Assembly: GCA_016648135.1 (NCBI GenBank)
Contig: JADDOH010001555.1
Span: 248,001-312,000, forward strand
Direction of reading: 5' to 3'
DNA length: 64,000 nt
Source of the DNA: Agrypnia vestita
Lineage: Eukaryota > Arthropoda > Insecta > Trichoptera > Phryganeidae
Part shown: piece by piece, positions 54,817 to 64,000 of the stretch
Layout of the letters: each line of letters opens with the position of its first letter
Position numbering within the stretch: the first letter of the stretch is position 1
Program-made: the position numbers and the translations under genes
The notes under the pieces: model-generated
Databases searched by the model: none
The model's input: the letters and a program-made list of their open reading frames with translations, nothing else
Told to the model about the DNA's origin: nothing

Positions 54817-55930
54817 TTAGGTCCTTACATATGAAATTGACGTTTAGTATGGGAGGAACATAAAGTCGATTTTTTTTTATTATAATATATTTATTTAATC
54901 AAAGTATGTACCATTGCTATCTATGCACTTTTGCCATCTCATAGGTAGTTCATCGATCCCTTTACTAAAAAAACCATTCGGAAGGGAATCAATAAAATCT
55001 TTGAAGGCGGTTTGGACTGCCCCATCGGAGTTGAATTTTTTCCTTTGCAAGAAGTTATCCAAATTTCGAAAAAAATTATAATCTGTTGGGGCAAGGTCCG
55101 GAGAGTACGGTGGATGTCTTAGAAATTCCAATTGAAGCTCCTCTAATTTGGTAGCCGTCTGTTGTGCAGTGTGTGGTCTAGCGTTGTCATGAAGCAGCAG
55201 TGGCCTAGAGCGATTAACCAGCCTCGGTTGTTTAGCAGCTAGCTTTTCCATCATGGTTTGCAGTTGCTGACAATAGACATCTGCCGTAATCGTCTGGCCA
55301 GATTTAAGAAAGCTGTAGTGAACGACACCAGCACTAGTCCACCAAACGCTCACAAGTAACTCGCGTTTGTTGATTTGCTTCACTCAATTCGTGAGGTACC
55401 CACCTTTCAAGCTTTTTCACCTTACCAATTTGCTTCAAGTGGATGAAAACAGTTTTATCACTAACACCGCAGCCTGTAGCTAACTCGGATGTGGTTTGCG
55501 ATGGATTCCGCTTCCACAATAGCCTTCAATTCTTCATTATCAACTTTGGTCTCCGGCCGTCCACGGGGCTTGTTCTGCAGGTCGAAATTTCCAGAACGAA
55601 AACGTTGGAACCAAAAACGCACTGTGTTTTCTTTTGCGGCACCGTCGCCATACACATCATTAATCCTTCGAGCCGTTTCTGCAGCACTGGTGCCACGGTG
55701 GAACTCGTACTCGTAAATAACGCGATATTTCAAGTTTTTCATTTTGTAAACTGAGTCTCGCAAAGAAAAAAACAATTGAGGAAAAAACAAATGAATTATA
55801 ATTTTCAAAACACAAATACATGAGTAAATAGCTGTAAAAATTTGGATTTGGAATTCCTAACCAAAGAGAAGATATTTGAGATCAAATTTGCCAGTACGGT
55901 AAAACGTCAATTTCATATGTAAGGACCTAA
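54817..55930 (-). mobile_element. mariner (DD34D) transposon, internally deleted copy
   Basis: The 1114-bp element has inverted ends TTAGGTCCTTACATATGAAA (54817 on) and the complement (to 55930), with TA duplications at 54815-54816 and 55931-55932. It is very close to the copy at 44374 except for a deletion of about 170 bp between 55361 and 55362, where CAAGTAACT is joined to CGCGTTTGTTG. Both ends carry the same two changes relative to the other copy (TTTCAT to TTACAT, GGCG to GACG). Confidence 0.95.
54895..55742 (-). pseudogene. mariner transposase lacking the first catalytic Asp
   Basis: From the start at 55742 (MKNLKY) the N-terminal part runs to a frameshift near 55500, where a GCGGAATCC change breaks the helix-turn-helix. 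After WVPHEL the deletion removes the TCDEKW block. The C-terminal 160 codons (from 55383) are open and carry HDNARPH and YSPDLAPTDYNFF, so the second and third Asp remain and the interval is 34. The protein could not be catalytic. The plus-strand frames at 55443-55754 are shadows. Confidence 0.9.
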
Positions 55931-55969
55931 TATACAGGTGTACCAGAGCTAGCAGCAGAAACTTGGCTG

Positions 55970-56160
55970 GTAGATTTCTGACTATGTTATGATTCTAAAA
56001 TGTTCAAGCAACCATGATATAATATCAATAGTTATGGAGATATGCAATATCAAAGTTTGCATTTTTTTTCAATATTTCTGACTTATTTTTTGAAAAAAGT
56101 TGAACTATCATTACAGTAGCTTATATCGATTATGAAAAATATATTTTCTCTAATACAACT
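55970..56160 (-). repeat. Inverted-repeat family M2, one half
   Basis: Reverse-complement match to 43130-43335 and to the arms of 61773-62141: TCTAAAATGTTCAAGCAACC (56000), ATCAAAGTTTGCATTTTTTT (56050), CAATATTTCTGACTTATTTT (56070). It lies about 40 bp from the end of the mariner copy. Confidence 0.7.
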
Positions 56161-56209
56161 TAAATAAAATGATAAAAACCTTGTAAAAAATGACTTCTTT
56201 CAATTTTAT

Positions 56210-56258
56210 AAAATTGTAATGACCTGCAAGAAAACTTCTTGCAGGTCATTACAATTTT
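56210..56258. repeat. Perfect 23-bp inverted repeat with 3-nt loop
   Basis: The left arm 56210-56232 (AAAATTGTAATGACCTGCAA to GAA) is fully complementary to 56236-56258, loop AAC. It leads straight into a tandem repeat. Confidence 0.95.
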
Positions 56259-56425
56259 GTAGTATTACAATTATTTCACTTCATTAGTACTACAATTTTG
56301 TAGTACTGCAATAGTTCACTTCATTAATACTACAATTACTTCACTTCATTAATACTACAATTTTGTAGTACTACAATTACTTCGCTTCATTAGTACTACA
56401 ATTAGTTCAATTCATGTAGTTTTTA
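56250..56425 (+). repeat. Tandem repeat of AGTACTACAA / TTCACTTCATTA units
   Basis: Two alternating modules, an (A)GTA(C/T)TACAA(TT) piece and a TTCACTTCATTA(G/A)TACTACAA piece, recur five to six times. TAGTACTACAATTTTGTAGTA is a palindromic unit inside it. Unit edges drift, so this is an old or mixed array. Confidence 0.85.
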
Positions 56426-57390
56426 CTACAAACATAGTGTACACTTTGTAGTCTTCAAACTGGTGAACGTGTGTGTGTTGTAGTCTTCATTTAGAAATGT
56501 AGTTTTTCCCTTCGCTACTGTTTTCTTCTCGGTGAACTATCTATATATAAAGTAAATTAAGAAATTCGAGTCTTCAAGACACACGATAGTTATTATTTTC
56601 AACACGTGAGTATAATATTCCAGTGTAAATAAAAATTACAATAGAGCCATTTTTAAATTAACATAACTAACTAACTAACACACATATTTCCTGCTACACA
56701 CCAACAAATAGTCTCAAAAAAATAACATAGAATTACAGTTAGATAAATAAGAAATTTTAGAAATTAGAAAAAGTGATAATAGCAAATAAAATATTCTAAA
56801 TAGCTAAATCCTGTTTGAAAATTACCTTTTAAAATTTTCTTTCGCATAAGTTCCTAATTAATTATTCAATATTTGATTTTTTTATATTAACCTATATAAT
56901 ATTATGTCTATACTGCAAATCATCTAATCCTGATGAAGAGACCATTGGCCCCAAAACATGTTAATTATTTTATAAACGATAAAAACAAAAACATAAAAAG
57001 TATAGTAGTTTTTACATTCAATGTGTTATTATTATTAAATAATATTTATTCTCAAAAATTTATTATGTAGATACATAAATAATCTTATTTTCTTATTCAA
57101 CATTAGGTTATACATATAAATACTGATTTATAATAGACGAAAATTTGACAGTATGGCGCTATGAAGATGGTATTTAAGCATCGCATACACTATCTGTAAC
57201 TAACTGAAGTAAAACACTTTCTTAAACTTCATTAAAAAACCTCATCCTTTAATTGAATAATTAAATTAAAATAACGAACCACAATAATATCAATGGTTCA
57301 GAAGGACTTTTAATTCCATATTCAAATATCTAAAAGATTTCTTCAATCTCAGTTAAGTTATTCAATTACGTAAATTGTGGTATTAGATCA
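56426..57390. other. AT-rich DNA with a class 3 hammerhead-like motif
   Basis: CTGATGA (56930-56936) is followed by a GAGACC/GGCCCC segment with two mismatches and AAAACATGT (56953). The change of GAAAC to AAAAC would disable a hammerhead. Stem I (TAAT upstream, ATTA downstream) pairs except for its first position. The rest holds no recognised feature. Confidence 0.4.
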
Positions 57391-57393
57391 ATA

Positions 57394-57596
57394 TTGATCT
57401 ATATTCCGGGAAACAGATGGAGAGCCGATTCAATTTTGTACCTGAACAAATACCATTTCCCCTCAAATTCCGACATTATTATTCACACCGTCATTCGGGA
57501 TGAAACGCCAGCCAGGAATATCCCGGAAGAGCTCCCTCCCCGCCAGGAAGTTTTGCATTTTTCTACGTTTAAATACATATTAAACAGGTAAATGTT
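57394..57596 (+). CDS. Possible isolated exon, unassigned
   Basis: A balanced-composition frame reads NRWRADSILYLNKYHFPSN and RDETPARNIPEELPPRQEVL, with mixed, protein-like residues and few A/T-rich codons. It reaches AAACAG/GTAAATG at about 57587-57590, a fair donor. I find no acceptor, partner exon or domain, and the region could equally be a conserved non-coding block. Weak call. Confidence 0.15.
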
Positions 57597-57599
57597 TAT

Positions 57600-58640
57600 T
57601 TTCTGTACGACTAATTAGAATTGTAGATCGGCAAGGGAAACATTTTGTCAATCCAGAATTTTTACTTGGATAAAAAAATATATACCTATATCTCCGCTTC
57701 GGCCGATATAATTCATATTTTTTATTATTCAATTTACATCAATTTACATCGATTTATTATATAATTTCAATTTAAATAAAGCATTAATATCTATAAAATA
57801 TCATGTTTGGTTGAAATTGGAAGCAATTTCTGACCTCGTGAAATTCTGCTAAACACTCGGGCGTCAATTTTTAATGAACGAGTTAATCAAGGTTTGCATG
57901 TTTTTGCCTACAAATGTATATCTAAATATAATATTTGCGCTGTCTGTCCGTAGCTTTCTGGAATAATCAATGGAATAATCAATGGAAAAAAGAGTGTGAC
58001 AAGCAATCAGCGCTTGGCTCATTTTGCGCGGTCACAGGTCAGGGTCGTTAATAATTTATTATTATTACTTGCTCTAACCCACTAAAAATAACGATCCTTT
58101 TTTGTGTTGGTTCCTAAGAAATAAGTATTTATTAATTAATAAAAAAAATAGAGAAGAAGAAAAAAGGAAAGGAAAATTTTTATACTATAAAGAATTTCGA
58201 ACGTTACACGAAGTTACGACGGACAGACAACAAAATTAGTACAATTGGGATTTCCCGTGATTTTTTTATGTACGGTTAGTTAGAATATAAAACTCTGAAG
58301 TTAGTAAAACAATCTGTATTTTTTTTAAATTTCTTTTGATTTAATTTAAAATTCAAACTCGAGATACAAAACAAAATATACCATACATAAATAATGTGTA
58401 TAAAATATTTTTTTTTTGTAAATTGTATTAATCTTATTATATCTGCATTCTTCTAGATAATATCACTTCATCTTCTCATTTCTGAATCAAATATTTTAAT
58501 TGTTATTTATTGACTAATATTTTTAAACAAAAAATAATAATTTTCGGTCACATTGCGCGTCAAAACGAGAGCCCAGATAAATAAATCGCCTTAGGCATAA
58601 CTTTTGATCGAAAAATGTGACAATAATGGATGAATATGTT
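57600..58640. other. AT-rich intergenic DNA
   Basis: A GGAATAATCAAT unit is tandemly doubled (57958-57982). No gene was seen. Confidence 0.5.
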
Positions 58641-58644
58641 AAGT

Positions 58645-58900
58645 TTATCTGGCTAGAGATATCTGGATGAGTGCCACAACGGTGAATGGATACATTACAT
58701 CAAGCAGGAGAGACCTGGAAGAGTTCCACAACGGTGAATAAATGTGTAACATTTAGCTGGAGAGATCTGGAAGAATTCCACTGGATGGATGGATGCGTCA
58801 GATATGGTTGAAGAGAAAGATTGCCACAACGGTGATTTGATGCATCACATACCTATGGTTGAAGAGACCATGGAGTAGCAGTGAGAGCATCACAAGACCG
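58645..58900 (+). repeat. Degenerate tandem repeat, period about 50 bp
   Basis: The unit (G)AGAGA(T/C)CTGGA(A/T)GA(G/A)T(T/G)CCAC, then AACGGTGAAT, recurs with CCAC at 58674, 58726, 58778 and 58824, followed by a truncated unit. Periods are 52, 52 and 46. Units are diverged, so this is an old minisatellite. There is no coding frame. Confidence 0.75.
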
Positions 58901-59159
58901 GGACCTATGGAGGAGTACAATAAGCCGTGTTTCATCTTCTCCCGACTACTACATGTCGATAATGACAAGAAAGAAAATTTTCAGAGTTCAATTTGAAGGA
59001 AATAAAATACTTTGATAAATGAAACCATTTAAAAAAAGAGATCTTAATTAGTAATGTGCGTCCAACTAATATGAATAGAGAAAGATGTGAGAACACGAAA
59101 AATGTATTAACGTTTTCAGACGTTAAGCGAGACAGAAAAAAGGTGCCTCGAAGGCTTAT

Positions 59160-59500
59160 CAGCATCCCCGTTGAATCAGGCCGTATCATTTACCCTCTGA
59201 GGTGAGGGAGTATCAGGTAGCACAAAAGGTTAACCCCCGTAGCCGTAAAAGCCGGAGAAAAGTATCAAAGTTCGAACAAAACGGCCGTAAACGCTCACTG
59301 GAGCACTGCACCCGACAGATTAATGCTATGACCTGTGAACCTACCTTTACTTCCCTTCCAGCAACGGATTATAATTTAAAATATATATTTGTGAAGAAAA
59401 TGTTTCAATTGCAGATTTTCTCTGTCGGGAGAAATGATTACAGTAATGTGGTTATCATGTATCTAAATGTAGGCATAGATTATTCTCGACCATTATGAAT
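59160..59500. promoter_or_regulatory. GC-balanced block, candidate regulatory DNA
   Basis: It contains TCAGGCCGTATCATTTACCC (59176) and GTTAACCCCCGTAGCCGTAA (59229), AAACGGCCGTAAACGCTCAC (59279). A 98-codon frame (59202-59498) covers it without domain features. Non-coding conserved DNA is the likelier reading. Confidence 0.25.
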
Positions 59501-59773
59501 ATTAACAAACTTTTCCTATTTATTATGAAATAATAAGTGTGATAAATCATTTATAGTAAGTAGATGGTCAAATATCCGGGGCAATAGAAAAAAATGTTCC
59601 GGATAAAAAGCAGAGAATCTCCGCAAAAAACAGAAAAATAATTACACATATACAATTCCCAACTCCAATTCTAAAAAAACATAGTTATTCACAACTCGGC
59701 ACAGCATGTAAATACTGTATTGAATACAAAAAATAAGAAAAAAAGGAATATAACGATTTAATTGTAATATAAG

Positions 59774-59955
59774 AATAGTTGTGGTCATGACACTTGCCTA
59801 GTGATCTGATGGTCGGTGGTTCGAGCCCCATTCCGGGACACCAGCAAGTATGACCTATTTTCATAGCATAGGCGCGTAGCTTAGTTTGAAAATAGTAAGA
59901 ATATTGATACGACACGTATTCCGTGCCCACATCTCTATTTAAAAAAAGAAAAATA
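59774..59955 (+). repeat. SINE family A, copy 3
   Basis: AGTTGTGGTCATGACACTTG (head) leads to an exact B box GGTTCGAGCCC (59818-59828). The body GTTTGAAAATAGTAAGAATA and the CCCACATCTCTATTTAAAAA tail match the copies at 2385 and 4203. Its B box is the best preserved of the three. Confidence 0.75.
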
Positions 59956-60660
59956 GACCTGATCATAATTATTTGAAAAACATATTTAAAAACACTTTTC
60001 ATTTAATTCACTTATTGCGCGATAACACTGATGCAAAATTTACACACAATTATTAAAATATTAAAAAGAAACAGTTACACGGCATGAAAATACAGTATTG
60101 AGCATATAAAGAAAGATAATAAGCAATCAAATAAGAACAAAATACTACTTGCGTGCGCATCCCAATTATAATAATTTCGTTTTCTGTCTATCCCTATCTA
60201 TCTGTCTATCTATCCCTGTAACTTCGTGTAACGCCCGTAACTTCTTTATAGTAAAAATAATTTTTGAAAAAAATAAATTTCCGAAATTTTTATTTTCCAA
60301 TATTTCCACATTCATTTTCTCAACACGCCCAAACCACCTGAAAGACTCCATTAAAAATCGATTAAATATGCTTGTATCAGCTTTACATTATTTCCTAATT
60401 TGTTCATTCTTTACACCATCAATCACATGGATCTCATTTCCACCGCATTGTGTCTACTTTAGTTCCTCCCTTTCTGAATTTTCCATCGACGTATTTCTAA
60501 AATAACTAATATTTGTACGTGAGGTTTTTGAGATAATTTATTTAAAAAAAAGATTTATTAATATAATTAATGTAATTATAACCTAAAATACTGCTTTGGC
60601 CTCGTTTGTTCAATACACACCCGTTAGATGAGCACATTACAAAATTTTAATCGCTTTACA
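59956..60660. other. AT-rich intergenic DNA with a short (CTAT)n run
   Basis: The CTAT-type repeat lies at about 60186-60216. The 118-codon frame 60149-60505 begins in it, is hydrophobic, has AT-driven codons and no domain, and is not accepted as a gene. Confidence 0.5.
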
Positions 60661-60669
60661 AATAATAAG

Positions 60670-61045
60670 GCACGTTTTTAAAGAAACACCCTTTACGGGT
60701 TCAGGGGTAGATTCCACGGTCGTAGGTGAATTCTTATCACCATCACGCCCGAGTAACCCTGCTGGCAGCAGTGGCGCAGCAGAGCCTCCCTCAATACGGG
60801 GGGCGACTGAGGTTTATTTTGAAACCCCCTATAATAATTTCACCTCAGTTTTACCTTCCACGTGAGCGCAAATGGCAGATCGCATGATTTAACATCACCC
60901 CACTCCGCACTCCAGTCCAGATAACATTGTTGTAAATCATAAATTTGTCGGCCTATCAGCTTTCGAGGCAATTTAAAAATGTTTGTAACACTTAAAGTTT
61001 CTGCGCCATCAGGAGCGTATGCCATCAATTTGAATCATTAATCGA
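60670..61045. promoter_or_regulatory. GC-balanced block, candidate enhancer or exon
   Basis: It contains GAGTAACCCTGCTGGCAGCA (60751), CAGTGGCGCAGCAGAGCC (60769), GTCGGCCTATCAGCTTTCG (60948) and AATCATTAATCGATTAAGAG (61033, Hox/homeodomain-like). On the minus strand 61028-60860 a 62-codon frame ends at TGGAAG/GTAAAAC, donor-like, and could be a short exon, but no domain is recognised. Confidence 0.3.
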
Positions 61046-61770
61046 TTAAGAGACTTCGAAATTTAAACAACATTCACAATCTTCAGATTAATGTCGCGTG
61101 TCGCGTGACGTCGATTTAATTTTTGAATATTTAATTTTAAAGGTACTGATACACATGCTCATTAGTAACACATAAGCATGCGCAGTATTGCGCTTCTTGA
61201 GCTATTGCTACTTAGTAGCACGTGTGTCAACCGCCGGTTGATTTATGAGCATGCTCATTGGATTTGCGGGTGGATCGGGTATCTTTTGAGCATGTGTGAA
61301 CAGGCTTGCTTATGAGCATGCTAATGTCATTCGCGGCTAGTATCGATTATCGATGCGATCTTTTCAATCCGTGATTTTATTTTAAGTAAGACTATAAATC
61401 TTTTATAAAATATAACGTAAAGGAGATTTTTTTAACAACCACAGTAGTAAGAGGGTACACAGTATATGCTTTGTCAATAAAATCAAAATCGTTGGAGTTA
61501 CAAAATTTTGATTTTGTATTTTTTGTTTAGAAAATTTAAATTTATAGGTACCGTGATAATTCGGCATTATTTAAATATTTCCTACGATTTTTATTTTATT
61601 GCTATACGCATATAGTGTGGTCGCTCTTAGTTATATGGCTGTGAAAAAATATATTTTCTCCTTTTTAGTCATGTTTTATAAAAATGTGTTTAATCTTTAC
61701 TATAAACATAATATTACACAGAGTATAAGAGAGCTAGTCCACAATATTTTACAGTTGAATCTTCCTTTAC
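61046..61770. other. Intergenic DNA with a GAGCATG cluster
   Basis: Between 61151 and 61326 the words CATGCTC and GAGCATG occur at least five times in both orientations, with ACACATGCTC (61151) and GAGCATGTGT (61288) as an inverted pair. This could be a small MITE or a factor-binding cluster. The rest is AT-rich. Confidence 0.35.
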
Positions 61771-61772
61771 CT

Positions 61773-62141
61773 ATGAGTAAAAATGTTCAAGCAACCGAGG
61801 CCTAAAAGCAATAGTCATAAGGATAAACGACTTCAAATTTGGCATTTTTTTTAAATATTTCTGACTTTAATTCTATAAAAGTTGGACTTCCATTAAAGTA
61901 ACTTATATCGAATATAAAAAAAATAAACAAAATGAAAAAACTTTTCAAAACAAAGTTTTCATAATTATATTTGACTTGTATCAAAGCAAATGAATTTTTC
62001 ATAGTTAATATAAGTAATTGATACAAAAATATTTTACAGAAAATAAGTGATAAATATTGAAAAAAAATGCACACTTTGATATCGTATGTCTCCAAAACTA
62101 TTGATATTTAGGTCAAGGTTGCTTGAAGATTTTCGACTCAT
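61773..62141. mobile_element. Inverted-repeat family M2, complete element
   Basis: The ends are ATGAGTAAAAATGTTCAAGC (61773) and the complement of AATGAGTCGAAAATCTTCAA (ending 62141). Arms of about 110-130 bp are inverted copies (AATATTTCTGACTT, GTTGGAC/GTCCAAC zones). The centre is AT-rich. A 97-codon frame on the minus strand (61802-62095) is only the element. Truncated copies lie at 43130 and 55970. Confidence 0.8.
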
Positions 62142-62154
62142 TATTATGGACTAA

Positions 62155-62295
62155 CTAACGAAAATTTGTTTGATCATTTCTATCGTCGCCACGAGTCTGC
62201 CTGCAAAGTTTCAGCTCGATTGCATCACGGGAAAAGTGTTAAAAAAATCGTCAGTCAATCAGACGCTACGAGTTAAAAGAAAGGGAGTAAAAGTA
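62155..62295 (+). repeat. Dispersed repeat family E1, copy 4 (3' part only)
   Basis: ATCGTCGCCACGAGTCTGCC, AAGTTTCAGCTCGATTG, TCACGGGAAAAGTG and GAAAGGGAGTAAAA align with the 3' halves of the other copies. It begins about 13 bp after the M2 element ends. Confidence 0.75.
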
Positions 62296-62369
62296 AATAT
62301 TTTTGTTCATCAAGTAGTATTAACTTTTTTTTTTTATTGTAAGGCAAAGTAGTTTACCTACTTCAATTA

Positions 62370-62715
62370 GTGTGTGCTGCAGATTCAATTTTTTTAATCC
62401 CGTGCCACTTTTTTTAAACCATGTCTTCCGATATTCGAACAGAATCAAAAAATACAAACTCTCTTCTAAATCTTCCCCAAAGAAGGCTCCACAAATTGTA
62501 CAAACCTCTCAGACCACACCCCACCCCGGCGGCCGGCGTCCGCTCAACATTCTCATTAAAAAAAACTTTTCAACAAGATCTGTTTTATTTTTCCAGCCCC
62601 CACGGGAAGGTAACACACAAACTTTGCGAAAAAGATGGAATGTTAACTTTCTGATCAACCCCGAGTGGAGTAAGCGCCGCGACGCGGATGCTGAGGGAAG
62701 TTTTAAATGAAAATT
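62370..62715. other. GC-balanced block with overlapping open frames
   Basis: Frames 62372-62710 and 62421-62654 (same strand, different phase) are both open, a sign of composition more than coding. Contents include CCCCGGCGGCCGGCGTCCG (62523). No domain was recognised. Confidence 0.25.
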
Positions 62716-62914
62716 CCGAGAAATCCGGCAGGTGTGAGGTTTGGAGGAAATGAAATTTTAATCAATGTCAAACGTCAACGCAGCGATGGAATTAAAAATA
62801 TTTTTAAAGATGTTTAAGAAGCGGTAGTAATTTCAAGTCGGTGGGTGTCTACCTACCTACCGAACAGGGCGGTATATTTTCGATGGAGGCGTATTGAAAA
62901 ATGTTTTTCAATAC

Positions 62915-63216
62915 GTAATTCAAATTTAGAAAATATTCCGCGACGTTATCGGGCCACCGCGCCGTTGCTAATCAAACTTTTCTAATGATTCGAACTTGAA
63001 AAAACCAATAAAATTTCTAAAAATCCGAAATTATACTATAATTATTTTTTTTTAACGAAAATTTGATAGATCTTGATCGTCGCCATGAGTCTGCTTGCAA
63101 AGTTTCAGCTCAATTGGATCGACGGGAAAAGGGTTAAAAATCGATCTAAAGTTTTTTCGACGGCAAGCCGGCAAGCAAGCAAGCAGAAGCCACGAGTTAA
63201 TATAAAGGGAGTAAAA
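62915..63216 (+). repeat. Dispersed repeat family E1, copy 5
   Basis: The 5' end is missing. From GTAATTCAAATTTAGAAAAT on it follows the family: ATTCCGCGACGTTATCGGGC, GAAAATTTGATAGATC, CATGAGTCTGCTTGC, GGCAAGCCGGCAAGCAAGCA, then GGGAGTAAAAA. Confidence 0.8.
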
Positions 63217-64000
63217 AGAAGAAAAAATGTATTTTATAAAGCTATCCCCGCAGTTACACGATAGTGAGAATGATGAAAATCACTCAATTCGAATTCGCGT
63301 AACTCAGGGTACAACAACAAATACATACAAATTTTGTTTAATGGGAACTAATGACTTACAATGGCATTTGCTTAAAAAAATATTTAATAAAATTGTATTT
63401 CTTCTAACCTATTAAAACACACATTAAAAAAAAAAAATACACATTCCCTCGCAACACACAAGAACCTTGGATTCTTTTTGGTGAGGTATAACATATATAA
63501 TAATTTGATTATAAAAATGTATAAGTTATCATCGTTGTTAAAAAATCATATTTTTTTATTTATCTATTTAATAAATAAAAATAGTAAAAAATATATTTGA
63601 CATAAATCCTTTCTTTTACAAAAATTTATTTCTTATCCGTGGCTTGCATAAACAAATGTAATTCATAGATACTCACGTCTCAAATTTCGAAATTCATGGT
63701 GAAAATTTGAAAATTATATAATGAAATGTACCTTTTTATACTTTTGAACTAATTTATTTAATTTAATTTTTGAATTTCATTGATGAATTGTTCGTGAATT
63801 CATTCATGAATTGAATACCAAAATTAAAAAGATGTTATCAGATTTAAATTGGATTCAAAGCAGCCTTCTTGGGTACACTATTTATAAATCTGGTGCGGCA
63901 TATCGTTTCCAAACCCACAAATCTCCTTAATTCTCCAGTGAATTTCATCAGTAAACTATCTATTATGACATATGCTGTAAAGACGCAGACTGACACTGTC
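63217..64000. other. AT-rich intergenic DNA to the window end
   Basis: GAATT(C)ATTCATGAATT words around 63770-63812 form small overlapping palindromes. No gene was seen. Confidence 0.5.

Noticed and set aside
60149..60505. A 118-codon hydrophobic frame on the plus strand.
   Set aside because: Composition is driven by T-rich DNA and a CTAT repeat. No signal, domain or promoter is present.
62372..62710. A 112-codon frame with a basic, proline-containing sequence.
   Set aside because: A second phase on the same strand is also open over most of it, and no domain or splice context was found.

Overview
The window looks like nuclear DNA of a holometabolous insect, probably a beetle or moth. It is very AT-rich. 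Its one convincing gene is an RR-1 cuticular protein with insect-style core promoter and introns, and the rest is dominated by insect-type transposons. The species cannot be fixed from sequence alone.

Gene content: the only gene I can defend fully is a three-exon cuticular protein on the + strand (ATG 2981, stop 4915). It has a TATA box and a TCAGT initiator, a signal peptide interrupted by intron 1, a complete Rebers-Riddiford chitin-binding domain and a poly(A) signal followed at once by a perfect hairpin. SINE copies flank it and sit in its second intron. Everything else is intergenic or transposon-derived. Several GC-balanced blocks (about 9.3, 12.2, 14.9, 21.9, 25.5, 32.6, 39.2, 41.1, 48.2, 51.8-52.7, 59.2 and 60.7 kb) stand out from the AT-rich background and are candidates for regulatory elements or unrecognised exons. 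Two contain promoter-like motif clusters.

Mobile elements: two mariner (DD34D) copies with TA duplications (44374-45656 and 54817-55930, the second with an internal deletion). A hAT element with an exact 8-bp duplication (29954-31777) carries a nested 1.1-kb palindrome flanked by TTAA. There are two LINE 3' ends (26430-26885 minus, 51427-51693 plus), a Penelope-like element ORF remnant (37373-37615 minus), three tRNA-derived SINE families, several inverted-repeat (MITE-like) families, one with a 52-bp tandem array, and four copies of a TATA-containing LTR-like repeat.

Most interesting: a set of hammerhead-ribozyme-like motifs. Two short inverted-repeat elements (22676-22865 and 23157-23412) carry the motif once in each arm, pointing outward. 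A third inverted-repeat element (20370-20651) carries a different version with its own complementary stem I, and its arms match the 3' end of the Penelope-like remnant at 37222-37615, which carries the same motif just downstream of the ORF. A third sequence class occurs at 33134, 37808 and 56930. In all classes the segment that would form helix III is self-complementary and almost loop-free, as expected for ribozymes that cleave as dimers.
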